From contig NZ_CYTW01000001.1 in NCBI RefSeq assembly GCF_001458215.1, positions 496,001 through 560,000 on the forward strand: a stretch of 64,000 nt of DNA, read 5' to 3'. Below the pieces are notes generated by a model, which worked only from the letters and a program-made list of their open reading frames with translations, made no database searches and was not told the origin of the DNA. The DNA comes from Shimia thalassica. Lineage in GTDB: Bacteria; Pseudomonadota; Alphaproteobacteria; Rhodobacterales; Rhodobacteraceae. The position numbers were made by a program, and so were the translations under genes. Positions within the stretch are counted from its first letter, which is position 1. Every line of letters begins with the position of its first letter. Shown here piece after piece: positions 57,087 to 64,000 of this stretch.

Positions 57087-57530
57087 TCAGTCGAATTTGC
57101 GAGAAGGTGCCAGCACCATTGCCTCGCCGATCAGAACCTTTTTGCCGTCAACCGAGCAATGGCAATCAAGTTTCACGCGACGTTTGGAAAAATCGATGTC
57201 CACAACTTTGACTTCGGCATAGACCATGTCGCCTGGACGTACTGGCGCCAAAAACTTGAGGGTTTGCCCCATGTAGACAGTCCCGTGGCCGGGAAGCTGC
57301 TCTCCGATAACGGCAGAGATCAACCCAGCGGTCAACATCCCGTGGGCAATGCGCCCCTCAAAGATGGTGTCATTGGCGTATTCGTCATCCATGTGAACAG
57401 GGTTATGGTCGGTGGAGACCTGTGCAAACATCTCGATGTCTTCGTCGGTGACGACTTTACGAAGATAACGGGACATACCCATCTCGATGTCTTCGATGCA
57501 GATCGTTCCACGTGGCAGGTTGTCCAACAT
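57087..57530 (-). CDS. MaoC family dehydratase
   Basis: A 147-residue single hot-dog-domain enzyme, an (R)-specific enoyl-CoA hydratase type. The catalytic block is visible as VSTDHNPVHMDDEYA near residue 38 (Asp and His) and GRIAHGMLTAGLISAV near residue 60. The usual partner is an enoyl-CoA in fatty acid or polyhydroxyalkanoate metabolism. Alone in its transcript with a terminator behind it. A palindrome lies 24-38 bp before its start. Confidence 0.87.
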   Translation of the reverse strand: MLDNLPRGTICIEDIEMGMSRYLRKVVTDEDIEMFAQVSTDHNPVHMDDEYANDTIFEGRIAHGMLTAGLISAVIGEQLPGHGTVYMGQTLKFLAPVRPGDMVYAEVKVVDIDFSKRRVKLDCHCSVDGKKVLIGEAMVLAPSRKFD

Positions 57531-57540
57531 TCCACCCTCC

Positions 57541-57568
57541 GGATTTTGATGGCCTTGAAATATTCAAG
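57541..57568. repeat. Palindrome CTTGAAATATTCAAG with a core shared with the 5008-5061 element
   Basis: A perfect 15-bp palindrome with an ATA centre at 57554-57568. Read on the minus strand it gives GAATATTTCAAGG, sharing TATTTCAAG with the element at 5008-5061. It could be a degenerate copy of the same family or an operator of the MaoC gene. Confidence 0.35.
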
Positions 57569-57633
57569 CGACTCTCGTCGCCGTTCCGCAACTTTATTAC
57601 TTTGCAGGCGCAGAAAATCAAGCCCTAATCTGC

Positions 57634-58509
57634 CTAGCGCAGCTGTCCAATGGCAAAATTTGGTGCCACATTTTCCTTTGCCAGATAGGTTTCCAGCGCT
57701 GCAGGATCCGGATCCTGTACGGTTTTTGTTTCTGCAGCGGCAAGGCCACCGGAAATAAACAGAGAATCAATATCCTCACCCATGCCACCAAGAATGTCCG
57801 TCTGTGCCCCGTCACCGATTGCCAGAATGGAGGCCGAGGGGACGTCTTTGCCTGTCGCGGCAAGGCGGCGGCGTGCCAGATCGTAGATCGGCGGATGGGG
57901 TTTCCCGAAATAGAGGCTTTCACCGCCCATTTCCGTATACAGACCCGCCAGCGCACCGGCGCACCATTCGCGTGTCTCTCCGCGATCAACAACGATGTCC
58001 GGATTGGCGCACAACAGTTTGAGACCCTTGGTCTTGGCAAACAGGAAGTCGGCCCGATTTGTTGCGGGATCAGCCATCGGATCAAACGGGCCACAGCAGA
58101 CGATGCCTTCGGCTTCTGCCAGTGGCACGCGCGTAATTTCTACGGGGTTGTCAATCACTTCCAGTGGTGTGAAGAACTGTTCATCCCGCCGCCATTCCCC
58201 CATGAAATAGACCTTTTGGCCTACGGCGCCTGTGAACATGGCAGCGCGGGCAGAATCGCCCGAAGTCGCGATCGTATCGTAGGCATCGGCGGGAACGCCG
58301 AATGTTTCGAGCTGAACCGCAACGCCCGCGCGCGGTTTGGGAGAGTTGGTCACCAGCACAACCGTACCGCCTTTTTTGCGGTACTCCTGCAAAGCGGCGA
58401 CCGCTTCGGGATAAGCTGTGACGCCGTTGTGGACGCAGCCCCAGAGGTCGACAAAAAGCGCCTCGTAACGGTCTGAAATCTCGGAAAGCGCGGAGATGAT
58501 CTGGGTCAT
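57634..58509 (-). CDS. TIGR01459 family HAD-type hydrolase
   Basis: A 291-residue phosphatase of the NagD-like HAD subfamily. The nucleophile Asp is in FVDLWGCVHNGVTAYPEAV near residue 20, the second motif is VLVTNSPKPRAGV near residue 51, the lysine is in YFGKPHPPIY near residue 200, and the acidic metal motif is AIGDGAQTDILGG near residue 235. Probably removes phosphate from a small sugar phosphate or nucleotide. The ATG at 58507-58509 is preferred over a longer frame. Confidence 0.88.
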   Translation of the reverse strand: MTQIISALSEISDRYEALFVDLWGCVHNGVTAYPEAVAALQEYRKKGGTVVLVTNSPKPRAGVAVQLETFGVPADAYDTIATSGDSARAAMFTGAVGQKVYFMGEWRRDEQFFTPLEVIDNPVEITRVPLAEAEGIVCCGPFDPMADPATNRADFLFAKTKGLKLLCANPDIVVDRGETREWCAGALAGLYTEMGGESLYFGKPHPPIYDLARRRLAATGKDVPSASILAIGDGAQTDILGGMGEDIDSLFISGGLAAAETKTVQDPDPAALETYLAKENVAPNFAIGQLR

Positions 58510-58701
58510 GACGGTGTCCTGTCGGCAAGAGGTTTCGGGGGCAGGTATGTCAAAGCGACGGGTGTGTTTCCAGCATAAAACCCAGATATCGGAGACCTGA
58601 TTTGTCAGGCGCTGGGATTTTTGCTGCGTTGCGGCGGGCGCGACGTTCCAGTGGACAGAATTTGGATCATGCGGAACCATGTTCCGAAGGGAGGAACAAC
58701 A

Positions 58702-59847
58702 ATGGATCAACATCTGTTTCTGGGAGAAGAGCACTCGATTCTACGCGACCAGTTGCGTCGCTTCGTAGAAGAGCGGGTGAAACCCAACGGAGACGCTTGG
58801 GAAGAGGCAGGCATGGTCCCGCGCGACATCCTGCGCGAGATGGGGGACCTCGGGTTTCTCGGGGTGCGCTATCCCGAGACATACGGCGGCAGCGATATGG
58901 ACACGCGCGCAACCGTTGTTCTTGCGGAAGAGCTTGGAAAGTCCACGTTCTCGGGGTTTGCAATCACTGCGCTGGTGCACACGGATATGGCGTCTGTCCA
59001 CATCTTTAACGCCGGAAACGAGGCGCAAAAGGCGCAGTACATGCCCGACATCATCGCAGGTCGCAAGATTACGGCCGTTTGTGTGACCGAACCGGGAGCG
59101 GGGTCGGACGTACAGGGCATGCGCAGCCATGCGCGACGTGAGGGAGATCACTATATTCTGAATGGATCCAAGATGTTCATCACAAACGGTGTGCATGCGG
59201 ATCTGTATTGTGTGGCGGCGAAAACGGACCGCGAAGGCCCGTCGAGCCAATCGGTGACCATGTTTTTGGTGGAAAAGGGCGTGGAAGGGTTCAGCGTGAG
59301 CCGAAATCTGGACAAACACGGCTGGCGATCTTCGGATACGGCCGAGTTGTCGTTTCAGGACGTCCGCGTTCCGGTCGAGAATGTTCTGGGGGCTGAAGGG
59401 CAGGGGTTCTATGCGATCATGCAGAATTTCCAGAACGAGCGATTGGTGGCGGCGGCTGCGGCTGTCGGGGAATCAACGGCTGCGATTGAGCTGACCACGG
59501 CCTATGTCAAAGAACGTCAGGCCTTTGGAGCGCCACTCTGGTCCAAACAGGCCATCCGGCAAAGACTGGCGATGTTGTCGGCGCGGGTCACAGCAGCGCG
59601 GGCGCTGGTCTATCAAACGGCAGCGCGCGATGCGAATGGCGAAGACGTGGTGCGTGAAGTGTCGATGCTCAAAGCGCTTTGTGGCGAGCTTGTGAACGAG
59701 GTTATGTATGATTGCCTGCAGTTCCACGGTGGTGCGGGGTATTTGCGGGGCATGACCATCGAACGCATGGCACGTGACGCACGGGTTCAGTCGATTGGTG
59801 GAGGGGCAACAGAGGTCATGTTGGAAGAGGTCGCCAAACGGATGTAA
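58702..59847 (+). CDS. Acyl-CoA dehydrogenase
   Basis: A 381-residue FAD enzyme that introduces the alpha-beta double bond into acyl-CoA. FAD-binding blocks VCVTEPGAGSDVQGM near residue 130 and FITNGVHADLYCV near residue 162 are clear. The usual C-terminal catalytic Glu (YEGT) is replaced by GGGAT; a Glu at about residue 246 (NFQNERLVAA) sits where isovaleryl-CoA dehydrogenase keeps its base. This favours a branched- or long-chain type over the medium-chain type. The ATG at 58702 has GAAGGGAGGAACAACA upstream. Confidence 0.9.
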   Translation: MDQHLFLGEEHSILRDQLRRFVEERVKPNGDAWEEAGMVPRDILREMGDLGFLGVRYPETYGGSDMDTRATVVLAEELGKSTFSGFAITALVHTDMASVHIFNAGNEAQKAQYMPDIIAGRKITAVCVTEPGAGSDVQGMRSHARREGDHYILNGSKMFITNGVHADLYCVAAKTDREGPSSQSVTMFLVEKGVEGFSVSRNLDKHGWRSSDTAELSFQDVRVPVENVLGAEGQGFYAIMQNFQNERLVAAAAAVGESTAAIELTTAYVKERQAFGAPLWSKQAIRQRLAMLSARVTAARALVYQTAARDANGEDVVREVSMLKALCGELVNEVMYDCLQFHGGAGYLRGMTIERMARDARVQSIGGGATEVMLEEVAKRM

Positions 59848-59856
59848 TCCCCGGTC

Positions 59857-59931
59857 TGGGGAATGGGGCGCTGCCCCGCCCCGAAACGCAAGCGTTTCGG
59901 GACTCCCCGGGATATTTTGGCCAAGAGAAGA
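59857..59931. repeat. Roseobacter-type intergenic element after the acyl-CoA dehydrogenase
   Basis: The plus strand reads GGGGCGCTGCCCCGCC, then CGAAACG-CAAG-CGTTTCG (a perfect 7-bp hairpin at 59881-59898), then CCCCGGGATATTTTGGCCAA. This GC-hairpin plus GGGATATTTT layout is a frequent intergenic element in Rhodobacterales, as far as I recall. Its GATATTTT core is like the elements at 5008 and 57541. Confidence 0.5.
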
Positions 59932-59940
59932 TTGGGTGCG

Positions 59941-59976
59941 GGCCCCGACCGTCCAGGATGGTCGGGGCCTTGTTTT
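59941..59976 (+). terminator. Strong hairpin terminator between two convergent genes
   Basis: A perfect 10-bp GGCCCCGACC/GGTCGGGGCC stem with a 9-nt loop and TTGTTTT on the plus strand. It ends transcription from the acyl-CoA dehydrogenase and reaches the stop codon of the convergent phosphodiesterase gene. Confidence 0.8.
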
Positions 59977-61934
59977 CAAAGGGTGATACGGAACCGGGCA
60001 AAGCCATCTGGACCGTCGCCGGCGGGTTCGATTTCCACGCCTTCCACCTTGTCGGAATAGGCCGCGGCCGCAGGGCCAGTATCGAACAGGACGGTGGTGT
60101 CGGGCAGGGGAGCGAACGACCAGTTGGCATCGGCGCGGGGGCTGATTGTGCCTTGTTCGACGATATAGCGTACGATCACGTCGCGGTTGGTGTCTGGCCC
60201 TTCAAAGATCACGGTTTCTGAACTTGCGCCCGGGAAGTTCCCGCCGCCACCTGCGCGGTAGTTGTTGGTAGCGATGACGAACTGCTGGTCGTCTGTGACT
60301 GGTTGCCCGTTGAATGCCAGATTGACGATCCGAGAGGCGTCTGGGTTGGCTATTTCGCCTTTTGCGGTGAAACGCGACGGCTGGCTCAGGTCGATTTGAT
60401 AGGTGACGCCATCCACTACATCAAAATTGTAGGACGGGAAGTCGGGGTTCAGAAGGACCTGATCGGGCTTTCCGGCTTCGACCTGGTTGAATATTCCCGC
60501 CGAGCGTTCCAGCCATCCTTTGAGCTGTGCGCCATTTACAAGGACGGCGCGGGCTGTGTTGGGATAGAGATAGAGGTCGGCCACGTTGCGGATGGCCACA
60601 TCTCCGACAGGGACGTCAGTGTAATATTGGGGGCCGCCGCGGCCGCCGGCCTTGAAAGGGGCCGCTGCTGACAGGATGGGCAGGCCTTCGTATTCGGTGC
60701 CCTTCATCATCTGGCCGATATACCATGTTTGCGCTATCGAGACGATTTGCACCGAAGGGTCATCGGCCACCAGAGCAAAATAGGAATGCAATGGTGCATC
60801 TGTTTTACCAACCGCGCGACGCACATAGGCCAGTGTTGCGTCATGCTCGGGGCGCACGGCCTGTTCAATCGCGGCAATGCTGGAAACCAGCGGTGTGATC
60901 GAGCGGTCTTCGTTCCGCTTTGAGATGGGACGGGCTTCGCTGGAGTGTGTGACAACCTTCCATGTGTTGCCGTCGCGTTCCAGCATCAGGTCAATCAGAC
61001 CCATGTGAGAGCCCCAGAAGCCACCCATCGTGGCAGGTTTGCCCATGATGGTGCCTTTTTCGACATCAACCCCGGCCATGTTGTCATATGCCGGTGACGG
61101 GAATACGCGGTGGTGGTGTCCCGTAAGTATTGCGTCAATGCCTTCTACAGCGGCCAGAGGGATTGAAGCGTTTTCCTGCCCCTCGATATGGTCCGCCTCG
61201 CCGATGCCCGAGTGGCTGAGCGCGATGATGATATCGGCCCCGTCTTCTTTCATCTGCGGGACCCATGCACGGGCGGTTTCAACGATGTCGCGGGCCTGAA
61301 CCTTGCCCTCGAGATGACGGCGGTCCCAGTTCATGATCTGCGGTGGAACAAATCCAATCAAACCAACACGGATCGGATGCGTCTGGCCTGATCCGTCGGT
61401 GATCTGGCGGTCAAGGATGACATAGGGCTTCAGAAGGGTTTTGTCATCGCGAGGGGTTGCGCCCTGTTCAAGGGAAACGTTTGCACACACGACGGGGAAC
61501 TTGGCCCCACCCAGCGATTTCATCAGGAAGTCCAGGCCGTAGTTGAATTCGTGATTGCCAACCGTGGCCCCGTCAAAGCCCAGGACGTTCAATGCCGAGA
61601 TAATTGGATGTTTGTCCCCTTCTGCCATCCCCCGTTCATAGGCGATGTAATCCCCCATTGGATTGCCTTGCAAAAAGTCCCCGTTGTCGAACAACAGCGA
61701 GTTTGTGCTTTCCGCGCGCACATCATTGATCAGAGACGCCGTGCGCGCCAGACCAACCGTGTCGACCGGTTTGTCCCCATAATAGTCATACGGGAAAACG
61801 TGCACGTGCAGGTCTGTGGTTTCCATGATCCGCAAATGCGCCTGATTGGAGGCCGCGATTGCAGAGTAGGGGTGAAGGGCAACAAAGCTGGCACCGGCAC
61901 CAAGGAAAGCACGGCGATTAAGAGTGAAAGCCAT
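59976..61934 (-). CDS. cpdB: Bifunctional 2',3'-cyclic-nucleotide phosphodiesterase/3'-nucleotidase
   Basis: A 652-residue periplasmic enzyme that hydrolyses 2',3'-cyclic nucleotides and 3'-nucleotides to recover phosphate and nucleosides. The signal carries twin arginines ([12 protein letters not shown]), so it is probably Tat-exported. Metallophosphatase motifs are [15 protein letters not shown] near residue 38, [11 protein letters not shown] near residue 122 and [10 protein letters not shown] near residue 270. The C-terminal 5'-nucleotidase domain has [13 protein letters not shown] near residue 565. Divergent from the YcaQ-type gene. It may supply nucleosides to the BMP importer at the other end of the window. 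Confidence 0.93.
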   Translation of the reverse strand: MAFTLNRRAFLGAGASFVALHPYSAIAASNQAHLRIMETTDLHVHVFPYDYYGDKPVDTVGLARTASLINDVRAESTNSLLFDNGDFLQGNPMGDYIAYERGMAEGDKHPIISALNVLGFDGATVGNHEFNYGLDFLMKSLGGAKFPVVCANVSLEQGATPRDDKTLLKPYVILDRQITDGSGQTHPIRVGLIGFVPPQIMNWDRRHLEGKVQARDIVETARAWVPQMKEDGADIIIALSHSGIGEADHIEGQENASIPLAAVEGIDAILTGHHHRVFPSPAYDNMAGVDVEKGTIMGKPATMGGFWGSHMGLIDLMLERDGNTWKVVTHSSEARPISKRNEDRSITPLVSSIAAIEQAVRPEHDATLAYVRRAVGKTDAPLHSYFALVADDPSVQIVSIAQTWYIGQMMKGTEYEGLPILSAAAPFKAGGRGGPQYYTDVPVGDVAIRNVADLYLYPNTARAVLVNGAQLKGWLERSAGIFNQVEAGKPDQVLLNPDFPSYNFDVVDGVTYQIDLSQPSRFTAKGEIANPDASRIVNLAFNGQPVTDDQQFVIATNNYRAGGGGNFPGASSETVIFEGPDTNRDVIVRYIVEQGTISPRADANWSFAPLPDTTVLFDTGPAAAAYSDKVEGVEIEPAGDGPDGFARFRITL

Positions 61935-62087
61935 TGGGGACTCCTGTTTCTTGAATGAAAAGGATTTAAAGGGAGATTGTGACGCGGCTTTATCGATTGG
62001 TCAAAATATTCGTGACAGGCCACGTTTGAAAGGGCTGGACCACATCCGCACAAAGCCCAACAATAGAGCAGCGAACAGGGGGCATTT

Positions 62088-63266
62088 GTGGCTTTATTAC
62101 AAATCGACAACCGTCAGGCGCGGCATTTATGGCTGTCTGCACAAGGGATAGACCGCGCGCCGACAGGGCCGCTGGATTTGCCCGAGATCATTCGTCAGTT
62201 GGGATTTGTCCAACTGGACACCATTCAGGTCGTGTCCCGCGCACACCATCATATCCTGTGGAGCCGCAATCAAAACTATCGTGAACCGATGCTGGACCGG
62301 CTTATGGCACGGGATCGCGCTGTCTTTGAACATTTTACGCACGACGCGTCTGTTCTGCCGATGGAATTCTTGCCCATGTGGCGGCGACAGTTTCAACGCA
62401 AGCAGGCGCAGCTTGATCGTGCTGGGTGGTTCAAAGGTCTGCCGGACAAACCCGAGCGGGATGCCATCAAGGCGCGGATTGAACGCGAGGGGCCCCTGTC
62501 GACTCATGCGTTTGACACCAAGGTCGAAGGCAAGCGTGAAATGTGGGCGCGTCCGCCCCACAAAAAAGCGCTGGATTACATGTGGTACAGTGGCGAATTG
62601 GCGACCTGTCACCGTGTGAATTTCACCAAATACTATGATTTGGCCGAACGGGTTTTCCCTGCTGCGCTTTCTGAAGTTGCTCTCACAGACGAGGCGCAGA
62701 TTGACTGGCTGTGCCGCGCCGCACTTGATCGGATAGGCGTCGGAACATCAGGCGAGATACAACAGTTTTGGGATGCCGCCAGCGCGCAAGAAGTAAAGGC
62801 GTGGCTTGGGCGGGCGAAAACGGACCTGCAAGAGGTCGAGGTGCAAACCGCAAAGGGCGATTGGGTCACGGCATTTGCCCCTACCAATCTTGAAGATCGC
62901 CTTGCCGGGGTGGCGTCTCCGACGTCACGGCTCAGAATTTTGAACCCGTTTGATCCTGTGGTGCGGGATCGCAAGCGTCTGTTCCGTCTGTTCGGGTTTG
63001 ATTATCGCAATGAGATGTTCGTGCCAGCCGCCAAGCGCCTTTGGGGATATTATGTCTTCCCGATTTTAGAGGGAGACCGGTTTGTGGGGCGGATTGAGCT
63101 CAAGGCCGATCGAAAGAAATCACTGCTGACCGTTGTGAATTTCTGGCCCGAGCCCGGTGTGCAATGGTCGGCACGGAGGTTCGGAAAACTAGACGCCGAG
63201 CTTCAGCGCCTTGCGCGGTTTGTCGGCGGGGATACGATCACGTGGAGCAAGGTAATTCCGATCTAA
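62088..63266 (+). CDS. Winged-helix YcaQ/AlkX family DNA glycosylase
   Basis: A 392-residue protein of the HTH_42 family, whose studied members (YcaQ, AlkX, AlkZ) remove alkylated or cross-linked bases from DNA. The signature Q-x-D of the YcaQ/AlkX type is present in FVQLDTIQVVSRAHH near residue 40. WHTH repeats continue to residue 300, ending in LRILNPFDPVVRDRKRLFRLFGF near residue 285. A GTG at 62088 with AGGGGG upstream is the start. Cytoplasmic, monocistronic. The lesion repaired is not predictable. Confidence 0.87.
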   Translation: MALLQIDNRQARHLWLSAQGIDRAPTGPLDLPEIIRQLGFVQLDTIQVVSRAHHHILWSRNQNYREPMLDRLMARDRAVFEHFTHDASVLPMEFLPMWRRQFQRKQAQLDRAGWFKGLPDKPERDAIKARIEREGPLSTHAFDTKVEGKREMWARPPHKKALDYMWYSGELATCHRVNFTKYYDLAERVFPAALSEVALTDEAQIDWLCRAALDRIGVGTSGEIQQFWDAASAQEVKAWLGRAKTDLQEVEVQTAKGDWVTAFAPTNLEDRLAGVASPTSRLRILNPFDPVVRDRKRLFRLFGFDYRNEMFVPAAKRLWGYYVFPILEGDRFVGRIELKADRKKSLLTVVNFWPEPGVQWSARRFGKLDAELQRLARFVGGDTITWSKVIPI

Positions 63267-63437
63267 GCCGAGCCAAATGACGCGTTATGTCAGAATGGCA
63301 GGAATGACCGGTTTGAGCCCAATTTGACGAATGCTGCGCTAGACGTGAAAGTCTGCTTTGACCACAGTGAGTAAAAGTTTCATGTCTAACTCTTGATACA
63401 GGTGTCCTAGTCTTCTGAAAATGACAAAGGAGTGCAT

Positions 63438-63638
63438 ATGACAAAACTGAAAACCTCACTTGCGATAATTGTTGTGTGCACCTTCACTTGGCTCTGTTTT
63501 TTTGGAAACCTGTTACAACAGACGCCTTCAACATTGACTGTAGTAGTTTTCGTCATTTGCGCTGGGTCTTTTGGAACGCTGGTTTTTCTGAGAGCTTTCT
63601 CATTTATGATTTGGCTGAAAGAGCGGCTCTTCGGTTAA
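63438..63638 (+). CDS. Small membrane protein of unknown function
   Basis: A 66-residue protein with two membrane helices (LAIIVVCTFTWLCFFGNLL and TVVVFVICAGSFGTLVFL) and a short basic tail (WLKERLFG). AAAGGAG lies 5 nt before the ATG, a very good ribosome site, and the frame is clean, so the gene is probably real. No family is recognised. Its base composition is more A+T-rich than its neighbours, which might mean recent gain. It stands alone in a 587-bp stretch without other genes. Confidence 0.65.
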   Translation: MTKLKTSLAIIVVCTFTWLCFFGNLLQQTPSTLTVVVFVICAGSFGTLVFLRAFSFMIWLKERLFG

Positions 63639-63803
63639 GTTCCAGCCGTGTGAGACATGGCTTCACTTGCGTTCGATTACAGTTCTGATTGGAGTAGTTC
63701 CACCCTCCCAAAAAGGACGGCTTTGGGAACGCTTTCCAGAAAGCCGACGTTGGTCAATTTTCAATAGATGGCAGCTAAGTCCCGCAAAGTTGGCATAAAG
63801 AAA
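63639..63803. other. Intergenic region with no identifiable feature
   Basis: About 165 bp after the small membrane protein gene. I see no coding frame, RNA gene or clear promoter here. Confidence 0.5.
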
Positions 63804-63833
63804 TGAAAAAGGGCGCCCCGAAGGACGCCCTTT
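63804..63833 (-). terminator. Rho-independent terminator of the gene at the right edge
   Basis: Minus strand GGGCGTCC-TTCG-GGGCGCCC stem followed by TTTTTCATTT, 20 bp past the stop of the truncated last gene. Confidence 0.88.
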
Positions 63834-63853
63834 CGTAATCTTGTAAAGTCAGA

Positions 63854-64000
63854 TCAGACCTTGAGGTTCGGGATGATCTGCTTTTTGCGCGACATGATGC
63901 CGGGCAGGACAACGTTGTTGCCTTCGACGGTTGCGCCAAAGCTTTTCTCTGCAACGCCTTTGACCACATCGTTCGGTACCAGCAGGGTTGCTTCTTCTTT
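63854..64000 (-). CDS. C-terminal end of an unidentified protein (runs off the right edge)
   Basis: The last 48 codons of a minus-strand gene, ending IIPNLKV before a TGA at 63854-63856, with a terminator just behind. Visible sequence includes ATLLVPNDVVKGVAEKSFG and VVLPGIMSRKKQ. Codon use is like that of the other genes, and the terminator supports a real gene end. I do not recognise the family. Confidence 0.7.
   Translation of the reverse strand, partial: KEEATLLVPNDVVKGVAEKSFGATVEGNNVVLPGIMSRKKQIIPNLKV

Noticed and set aside
61980..62040. A Pho box before cpdB (CTGTCAC on the minus strand)
   Set aside because: Only one half-site fits; the second half at 11 bp is poor, so phosphate control is not supported from sequence alone.

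Overview
The window reads as chromosomal DNA of a marine alphaproteobacterium of the order Rhodobacterales (Roseobacter group). The case rests on gene content and order: an adenosylcobalamin-dependent class II ribonucleotide reductase, the short HisG with its HisZ partner next to hisS, an atpHAGDC operon followed by an H-type lectin gene, a large orphan Hint-domain protein, DUF1489/DUF2125/DUF502 genes, and degenerate intergenic elements with a TATTT(T/C) core. Genes are moderately GC-rich, and most lie in short operons with 1- or 4-bp overlaps. I see no rRNA or tRNA gene, insertion sequence, prophage, integrase or CRISPR array.

Layout. 1-6.6 kb (minus): end of an aldo/keto reductase, a VOC protein, a DUF502 membrane protein and a four-gene BMP-type (purine nucleoside) ABC importer. 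6.9-15.4 kb: dnaE, slyX, a crotonase, hisS-hisZ-hisG, DUF1489. 15.4-23 kb: class II RNR nrdJ behind a candidate NrdR box pair, an MscS channel, two small membrane proteins, an AI-2E/PerM family protein, cardiolipin synthase. 23-28.8 kb: a two-domain protein joining a capsule-type glycosyltransferase fold to an APH-like kinase, a Hint protein, rpsD, a serine hydrolase. 28.8-32 kb: a zinc-related operon (ZrgA-like His-rich protein, ABC ATPase, FtsX-type permease, DUF3299) behind a Zur-like palindrome. 32.2-36.7 kb: a UPF0114 protein, hisC-prephenate dehydrogenase-extensin-like operon, DUF2125.

36.8-45.9 kb: gamma-glutamylcyclotransferase, a MotA/ExbB-like plus MotB-like pair whose second subunit carries a coiled coil of about 500 residues, an M23 peptidase overlapping clpA, gloB and a methyltransferase. 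46.1-51.6 kb: the F1 ATP synthase operon behind a hairpin-rich leader, then an H-type lectin. 51.7-64 kb: prs, a DsbA/HCCA-isomerase-like protein, an alpha/beta hydrolase, threonine aldolase, a YcgN-ribF pair, MaoC dehydratase, a HAD phosphatase, acyl-CoA dehydrogenase, a Tat-exported 2',3'-cyclic-nucleotide phosphodiesterase, a YcaQ-type DNA glycosylase, a small membrane protein and a cut-off gene.

Most of this is housekeeping. The parts best worth a second look are the orphan ion-driven motor pair (37.4-40.7 kb), the glycosyltransferase-kinase fusion (23.1-25.0 kb), the Zur-like zinc operon, the NrdR box pair and the structured leader of the ATP synthase operon.
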